DNA of 64,000 nt, taken from the NCBI RefSeq assembly GCF_019740315.1, contig NZ_JAHXZR010000007.1, forward strand, positions 124,001 to 188,000, in the 5' to 3' direction. Both the position numbers and the translations under genes were made by a program. This DNA is from Oceanobacter mangrovi. GTDB taxonomy: Bacteria; Pseudomonadota; Gammaproteobacteria; Pseudomonadales; Oceanobacteraceae. Under the pieces are notes generated by a model, which was given only the letters and a program-made list of their open reading frames with translations, was not told the origin of the DNA and did no database searches. This document shows positions 60,173 to 64,000 of the stretch, in pieces; within the stretch, counting starts at the first letter, position 1; each line of letters starts with the position of its first letter.

Positions 60173-60637
60173 TTATGAGTTTTTAACATCACTAATGTGC
60201 TTGCAAGTACGAACATATAGAAAAGCAAGCCAGATTTGAAATGGTATTGTATCGGCTGGTGTACTGACAATATATTGATCCCCGGGAAACGTATACATGT
60301 AGTAAGCAACCAAAGCTATAGACATCGGTATTAGCAGTGCGATAAACCTGATTGCGACCACAAAGTTAATGCTGAAAAAACGTCCGAGAAAATCAGAGCC
60401 ATTGGCACCACCATTTGCTTTGTACGCGAAGAAAGTACCTGCAATAGGAATTATGATATTACCAATTGAATCGACTAAATCCCAGATATTAGGATTTTCA
60501 ACTGGCATGTACATCATAACTTCCATACCGATAGCACTCAGACCTAAGTATAGGAATGCATAGATGAAGCGATCATTTTCCCTGAAATCACTTGCTCTTA
60601 TATCTTCCTTTAATTCTTCTATTTTCCAAAAGTACAT
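60173..60637 (-). CDS. Four-helix membrane protein, unknown function
   Basis: 154 residues with four predicted membrane segments at about 25-45, 55-72, 90-112 and 132-148, short loops and a charged N-terminus (KIEELKEDIRASDFRENDR). No family recognised. The stop codon TAA runs straight into TAACAAGC, which looks like the start of an integron attC site, although the second half of such a site is not clear. Low GC. Confidence 0.7.
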   Translation of the reverse strand: MYFWKIEELKEDIRASDFRENDRFIYAFLYLGLSAIGMEVMMYMPVENPNIWDLVDSIGNIIIPIAGTFFAYKANGGANGSDFLGRFFSINFVVAIRFIALLIPMSIALVAYYMYTFPGDQYIVSTPADTIPFQIWLAFLYVRTCKHISDVKNS

Positions 60638-60713
60638 CGATGCTTCCTATGATTCATAACGCCGAATTTTCGCCCTGGCCTGGAGCTCAGTGGAAAACCG
60701 TCTCCATTGATTT

Positions 60714-61259
60714 TTACAACTCAATTTCAAATACAGGATCTGGTATCCAATCATCATTAATACCCATTTTCAAAACAAAACGCTCTATCTCTTTTTTAGG
60801 ATATTTATGGAACCTGCCACTAATCAGACTCTTGCAATTCTCTAGCTCGGAAAGCTCTTTACTCTCTGGCCTTACACCGAACAATTGAAGCTTTTCTATA
60901 TTTAAGCGACCTATAGGCGCTAATGAATCAACTATTGTAACCTTGCCAGATGAATCCCAACTAGGCAAAGTCTCCAATGACAAATATTTAAGTTTCATCA
61001 ACGCACCAAGCGGCTCAAGTGAACGAACTTTGGGCAGATGTATAATTCTTAAGTGTTCCAACGCCTGAAGTTCACCTATTGGTTCTAAGTCATCATCAGG
61101 ATATGTTGCTATAACCAATTTTTTTATGTTTTCGTACTTTGATAAAATTCCAAGAGACTTATATTTACAATGCCAGATTCTTGCTGTTTTTATCTCTTTA
61201 TACCCATCGACAACATCAAAATATTTATCCTTACATCTAAGTCTTTCCAAATGTTTCAT
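60714..61259 (-). CDS. Leucine-rich-repeat-like protein, cassette gene
   Basis: 181 residues made of leucine-rich repeats of about 22-24 residues: EHLRIIHLPKVRSLEPLGAL, KYLSLETLPSW..., and EKLQLFGV. There is no signal peptide and the C-terminus is acidic. LRR proteins of this small size often serve in protein binding; some are immunity proteins. It lies directly downstream of a good attC site (61274-61347) in the orientation expected for a cassette array. Low GC and unusual codon use support recent acquisition. Confidence 0.75.
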   Translation of the reverse strand: MKHLERLRCKDKYFDVVDGYKEIKTARIWHCKYKSLGILSKYENIKKLVIATYPDDDLEPIGELQALEHLRIIHLPKVRSLEPLGALMKLKYLSLETLPSWDSSGKVTIVDSLAPIGRLNIEKLQLFGVRPESKELSELENCKSLISGRFHKYPKKEIERFVLKMGINDDWIPDPVFEIEL

Positions 61260-61273
61260 AAGGCCCTTCTTTA

Positions 61274-61347
61274 GTTATAACGCCTCAATAACCGGCGCAG
61301 CTTTGCTGCGTCCGGCGCCGAAGGCGCGTAGTTGATTGACTTGTTAC
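61274..61347 (-). other. Integron attC-like recombination site
   Basis: In plus-strand order: GTTATAAC, then GCC, then TCAATAAC; a centre with two small hairpins (GCAGC-TTT-GCTGC and GCGCC-GAA-GGCGC); then GTTGATTGA and CTTGTTAC. The outer TAAC/GTTA ends pair, a 3-base unpaired spacer (GCC against CTT) follows, then TCAAT/ATTGA pair, one extra base bulges, and AAC/GTT pair. This is the R-L box layout with spacer and extrahelical base of attC. It lies between two orphan genes, 7 bases after one stop and 15 before the next start. Confidence 0.75.
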
Positions 61348-61353
61348 ATGCGG

Positions 61354-62121
61354 CTAGCACGGAACAACCGAAAACGCTGAGCCAACCGCGTTTGCTATGC
61401 CATTAATAATTTCAGTTGTGACCCTAGCCTTATTAAAGGTTATGTCGACCAAAAACCCGAATATTGTTGCTATATAGAGCAGATAGCCAAAGCCCATATA
61501 GTCATTGTACAGAATGGTATAAAACCAATCTTGACCAAAAATATATATGCTTGAAGATATTATTGTTGCTACGGCTAATAACATCCCTGGAAGGAATAAA
61601 TACTGCACTGCTCTAGGCTTTAAAAATGATATTGTGATGAGAACAAAGAACATTGCCAAATTTGAGCCGAGAAATATTCTGAGATCAAGCTTCAGGTTGC
61701 TCACGATTTCAAGGTATTTCCCCTTTACGACATCGCTTAACGTGCTTTCAGCAACTTGAATATTCTTGATCCGCTCCATGTAACCCGTGGCTATAGATTG
61801 AGCCAAGGCTTTCTTTTTTTCACAATCATACCCACATATAGCCGCGACTATGCTGGCAATTTTTTCAGGCAGTTTATTATCTAAATCAGCCTGTATTTTC
61901 TCTTTTTCAAGGCCCAGCCTGCCGGCAATATTTAAAGCGGCTTCTGCTACGGGCGATTCGCTCATAGCTTGTTGCTTTTCACGGATTTCTTTCTCAATCT
62001 GGCTTTTCACGAACCCTTTGGCGGAGTCTTCGACCTTCTCAGGTGAAACGAACGTCACCGAGAATAGTGCGCCAAATAGCAATATCCCGAATATGCCAAT
62101 TAACTTTAAACTTGTACTCAT
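61354..62121 (-). CDS. Multi-pass membrane protein, unknown function, probable cassette gene
   Basis: 255 residues from the ATG at 62121 (MSTSLKLIGIF) with AGGGA 4-5 bases upstream; longer starts at 62199 and 62157 are possible. An N-terminal membrane segment or signal (LIGIFGILLFGALFSVTFVS) is followed by an amphipathic charged region at about 25-110 (KGFVKSQIEKEIREKQQAM...), and three membrane segments at about 155-235. No family recognised. Its stop is followed 7 bases later by the attC site, the layout of an integron cassette. Confidence 0.7.
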   Translation of the reverse strand: MSTSLKLIGIFGILLFGALFSVTFVSPEKVEDSAKGFVKSQIEKEIREKQQAMSESPVAEAALNIAGRLGLEKEKIQADLDNKLPEKIASIVAAICGYDCEKKKALAQSIATGYMERIKNIQVAESTLSDVVKGKYLEIVSNLKLDLRIFLGSNLAMFFVLITISFLKPRAVQYLFLPGMLLAVATIISSSIYIFGQDWFYTILYNDYMGFGYLLYIATIFGFLVDITFNKARVTTEIINGIANAVGSAFSVVPC

Positions 62122-62485
62122 AGCTTCCCTAGCATGTAACAGATTATTAGTGCGCATGCGCGGTTTCTGAGTGAGGTAAATTCCAGAAAACAGTGACAAC
62201 TATTTGATTTTAAGAGAAAAACTTCCATTTCCAGCCACCTCCTTGTCCGGTAAAATGCGCATGCGCATTAATTCCCTGAGGAGTGCGCATTAACTTGTAA
62301 ACCTTACCAATAATATCCCTGATTTCAGCTACTTACAGTAGCAGTGGCTGACAAAGCGAGCAAGCAATCCGGGAAAGTGAGCGCAGATTTGGAAGATTTC
62401 AAAATTATACTGGTTAGGCATACATAGAATCTCTCTCCGACCTATGCAGGTTTTGCTGGTTACTAACCAATAAAAACCCAACAAA
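62122..62485. other. Non-coding region with GCGCAT repeats
   Basis: No gene seen. It contains TGCGCATGCG at 62151-62160 and 62256-62265, and TGCGCATTAA at 62262-62271 and 62284-62293, spaced 22 bases apart; these may be operator half-sites for the upstream promoter of the 255-residue gene. A GTTAGGC at 62413-62419 resembles an integron core site but has no visible partner. A 13-base palindrome TGGTTAcTAACCA lies at 62457-62469. Confidence 0.5.
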
Positions 62486-62520
62486 AAAACCCGCGCTGAT
62501 TACTCAACGCGGGTTTCTTT
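62486..62520 (-). terminator. Bidirectional intrinsic terminator
   Basis: AAACCCGCG (62487-62495) pairs with CGCGGGTTT (62508-62516) around 12 bases. On the minus strand it is followed by a run of seven T, on the plus by TTTCTTT. It lies in the 3' exon 40 bases past the intron end and would stop transcription coming out of the intron. Confidence 0.88.
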
Positions 62521-62683
62521 AAGGCCTGGTAGCCGGAGAATAATGGAGGTTAATTACCTGTCGGGTAGCAGCAGCACATTACTGTGCCGCCGCCCCCTAA
62601 GAACCGGACTTGCGAGTTTCCCCGCATCCGGCTCAAGCCTCTGTAAGCCCGTCTAAGACGGACCAGCACCTTAAGCAAAGCGC

Positions 62684-63130
62684 CTACTCAGACCTTAAAC
62701 TCTCTGAATAAGACCTCGCTACAAATGCAATTAAGAATGCTTGCACATGCTGAAGGTCTACCTCCCCATCGATAACGTAGAGATACGTTATTAAAATGGG
62801 AAGAAACAGCGTCAGGTCTACCACAACGTCTATCACCTGCATTAAGCGGTATTCTGCTCTATCTGCAGCCCGATGTAACAGTCTCCGATGAAGTCCCATA
62901 CGGGACTGATTGGCGGCTGTCCCCACTGAACCATCTAGCATACAACTCGCAACTGAGGTACGAATTCGAACTTTCGTATCACCCAACGGCTGGAGGACCG
63001 TAACGGCACTCCTTCGCTGCAAGCTACCAGATTCAGCATGATTGCCATCCGTGACCCTGAAGTAGAGATCGTGTCTGATGACAATTTCCTGATCTAGCAT
63101 GTAGACAGTGTTTTGACGCGTAGTATGCAT
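62684..63130 (-). CDS. Possible extra ORF inside the intron, unknown
   Basis: 148 residues, between the reverse transcriptase stop and domain V, where group II introns usually have only a short spacer. The N-terminal half is basic and polar (RHDLYFRVTDGNHAESGSLQRR); the C-terminal half is hydrophobic and may hold a membrane helix (VIDVVVDLTLFLPILITYLYVI). No family recognised. The start site is poor (CAGGT at 8-12 bases). It may be a cargo gene, a decayed gene, or a chance frame. Confidence 0.35.
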   Translation of the reverse strand: MHTTRQNTVYMLDQEIVIRHDLYFRVTDGNHAESGSLQRRSAVTVLQPLGDTKVRIRTSVASCMLDGSVGTAANQSRMGLHRRLLHRAADRAEYRLMQVIDVVVDLTLFLPILITYLYVIDGEVDLQHVQAFLIAFVARSYSESLRSE

Positions 63131-63186
63131 AACAGATTACCTGTTTATTGCTTGAGCAAGCAGAATAATCGATAGTATTTTTACTA

Positions 63187-64000
63187 TCAACCATCACCAA
63201 CTGATAATCCAAGTAGATTACCATTGTGCAACTGCCTATGGCAATTCGGATGCAACAGCACCAGATTCGACAGTTCATCAGAACCACCCTTTGCTCGCTC
63301 GACCACGTGGTGAATGTTCCACCCCGTATCAGGCGTGATCAATTGATCACACATCGGACAGCGCTTCAGTTGTCGAATCCATAAAGACGTCAGCTTCTTC
63401 CTGCCTCCCAGAGACTGCTTCCAACGGTAGTCAAGAAGACTCTCGAAATACTGCTCGAACTCTGGCAGATATGGATTGGCCTCGGCCTTGATCTTACGGT
63501 GCCGCTGGATTTTAGTGTCCATGCTTTTGACCTGACGAATCGTCTTGCCGTCTGCATAAACCGCCTGGAAGACCCACTTCTCGTTTTTCACTGTGTGAAA
63601 ATATCTTCTTTTCACCCAGCGCTTTTTACGATTTCCATGACGACGGCATGACCATCGCCACAGGAGCCTCCACATCCTGTAGTCCACATATTTGAACGTT
63701 TCACTCGCAACAATGTGCTGGTGATAGTTCGCCCATCCCCTGATTACTGGGTTGAGTTGTTTTATTAGCACGCCTTGTTCCGACGTGTAATGTTTGCGGA
63801 CTAGCTCTTTGAGCTTCTGAAGATGATTACGCAGGCTTTTGTGGCTTGGCTTGATAAGCAGTTTGCCACTGTACTTGCGCAAGTTTTGTCCCAGAAAGTC
63901 AAAGCCATCATCAACATGCGTCACTAGCGTCTTTTCAGGCGATAGTTGCAGCCCACGCTCAGCCATAAAGGCTTCGACGACGGGTTTAACTTCGTTTTCC
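63187..64000 (-). CDS. ltrA: Group II intron reverse transcriptase/maturase with HNH, C-terminal part
   Basis: The frame is open to the window end, giving about 270 residues of the C-terminal part; the YADD core is outside. Visible are the end of the reverse transcriptase (HVDDGFDFLGQNLRKY), the thumb and maturase X region (LNPVIRGWANYHQHIVASE, YVDYRMWRLLWRW), a basic DNA-binding stretch (CRRHGNRKKRWVKRRYF) and a C-terminal HNH endonuclease with two CxxC-like pairs (CPMCDQL, HHVVERAKGG, LLHPNCHRQLHN). It promotes splicing and retrohoming. The lineage is one with an endonuclease domain, so not group IIC. Confidence 0.95.
   Translation of the reverse strand, partial: ENEVKPVVEAFMAERGLQLSPEKTLVTHVDDGFDFLGQNLRKYSGKLLIKPSHKSLRNHLQKLKELVRKHYTSEQGVLIKQLNPVIRGWANYHQHIVASETFKYVDYRMWRLLWRWSCRRHGNRKKRWVKRRYFHTVKNEKWVFQAVYADGKTIRQVKSMDTKIQRHRKIKAEANPYLPEFEQYFESLLDYRWKQSLGGRKKLTSLWIRQLKRCPMCDQLITPDTGWNIHHVVERAKGGSDELSNLVLLHPNCHRQLHNGNLLGLSVGDG

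Larger units (their letters stand above)
62560..64000 (-). mobile_element. Group II intron, 3' part (5' end outside the window)
   Basis: On the minus strand, domain V lies at 62601-62634 as a 34-base hairpin: GAGCCGGATGCG, GG-GAAA-CT, CGCAAGTCCGGTTC, with the GAAA tetraloop and AGC triad. Domain VI follows at about 62560-62597 and ends CTACCCGAC at the presumed 3' splice site. Upstream lies the gene for a reverse transcriptase/maturase with an HNH domain. The 5' end and domains I-III are beyond base 64000. The 3' exon carries the terminator at 62486-62520. Confidence 0.88.

Noticed and set aside
60094-60309. 71-codon minus-strand frame overlapping the four-helix membrane gene
   Set aside because: Overlaps the better supported gene, has no ribosome site and no recognisable feature.
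62521-62560. tRNA-like end (GGCTACCA) on the minus strand just past the intron
   Set aside because: No T-arm with the TTCRANY loop can be formed next to it, so it is not a tRNA 3' end.
63033-63287. 84-codon minus-strand frame at the end of the maturase gene
   Set aside because: It overlaps the HNH domain of the maturase in another frame and lacks a start site.
58841-64000. CRISPR array or anti-phage system in the accessory end of the window
   Set aside because: No regular short direct repeats with unique spacers, and no Cas, restriction or toxin-antitoxin motifs were found; the visible mobile signals are an attC-like site and a group II intron.

Overview
The window reads as the chromosome of a motile, Gram-negative gammaproteobacterium with moderately high GC in its core genes. 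The evidence is the lnt/secA/lpxC/dcw gene order, three sigma-54 type promoters in front of flagellar genes, and a Pseudomonas-like HptB-HsbR-HsbA module. A marine Oceanospirillales-type host is my inference; no rRNA or other taxonomic marker is present.

Layout. (1) 1-2098, plus strand: the end of corC, then lnt and a small DUF6164-like membrane protein. (2) 2109-8651, minus strand: mutT, argJ, secA, an M23 peptidase and lpxC. (3) 8750-25400, minus strand: a complete division and cell-wall (dcw) cluster, mraZ-rsmH-ftsL-ftsI-murE-murF-mraY-murD-ftsW-murG-murC-ddl-ftsQ-ftsA-ftsZ. It is almost gapless, with most stops overlapping the next start, and it reads from a promoter near 25600 whose start site lies in a ladder of 10-bp repeats that look like MraZ boxes. 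(4) 26272-32203, plus strand: an unusual accessory block. It holds a four-gene GTPase/Roadblock operon behind a perfect CRP-type palindrome, then a voltage-gated-type ion channel, a DUF502 protein, a double cyclic-nucleotide-binding protein with a degenerate rhodanese tail, and a transglutaminase. (5) 32235-58033, minus strand: a flagellar and chemotaxis supercluster. From the promoter end it runs fliE-F-G-H-I-J, a repeat-filled gap, STAS-cheY-cheA-cheW-MCP-cheR-cheD-cheB, hsbA-hsbR-hptB, fliK, fliL-M-N-O-P-Q-R and flhB. No cheZ, flhA or flhF is seen here. (6) 58034-58840: an array of three 133-bp tandem repeats. (7) 58841-62121, minus strand: AT-rich orphan genes, one separated from the next by a well-formed integron attC-like site, so at least part of this block looks like gene cassettes. 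(8) 62560-64000, minus strand: the 3' part of a group II intron (domains V and VI, reverse transcriptase/maturase with HNH) carrying an extra ORF.

How the genes work together. mur, ddl, fts, mraY and murG products make lipid II and assemble the divisome; lpxC starts lipid A synthesis, secA exports proteins, and lnt matures lipoproteins. The fli genes build the flagellar basal body, export gate and switch. The che genes steer the switch. HptB-HsbR-HsbA is the switch that in Pseudomonas sets the choice between motility and biofilm. The GTPase/Roadblock operon is the least characterised unit and the best candidate for a new system.

Limits: no database search was run. Family names rest on motifs and gene order, and regulatory sites are pattern matches only.
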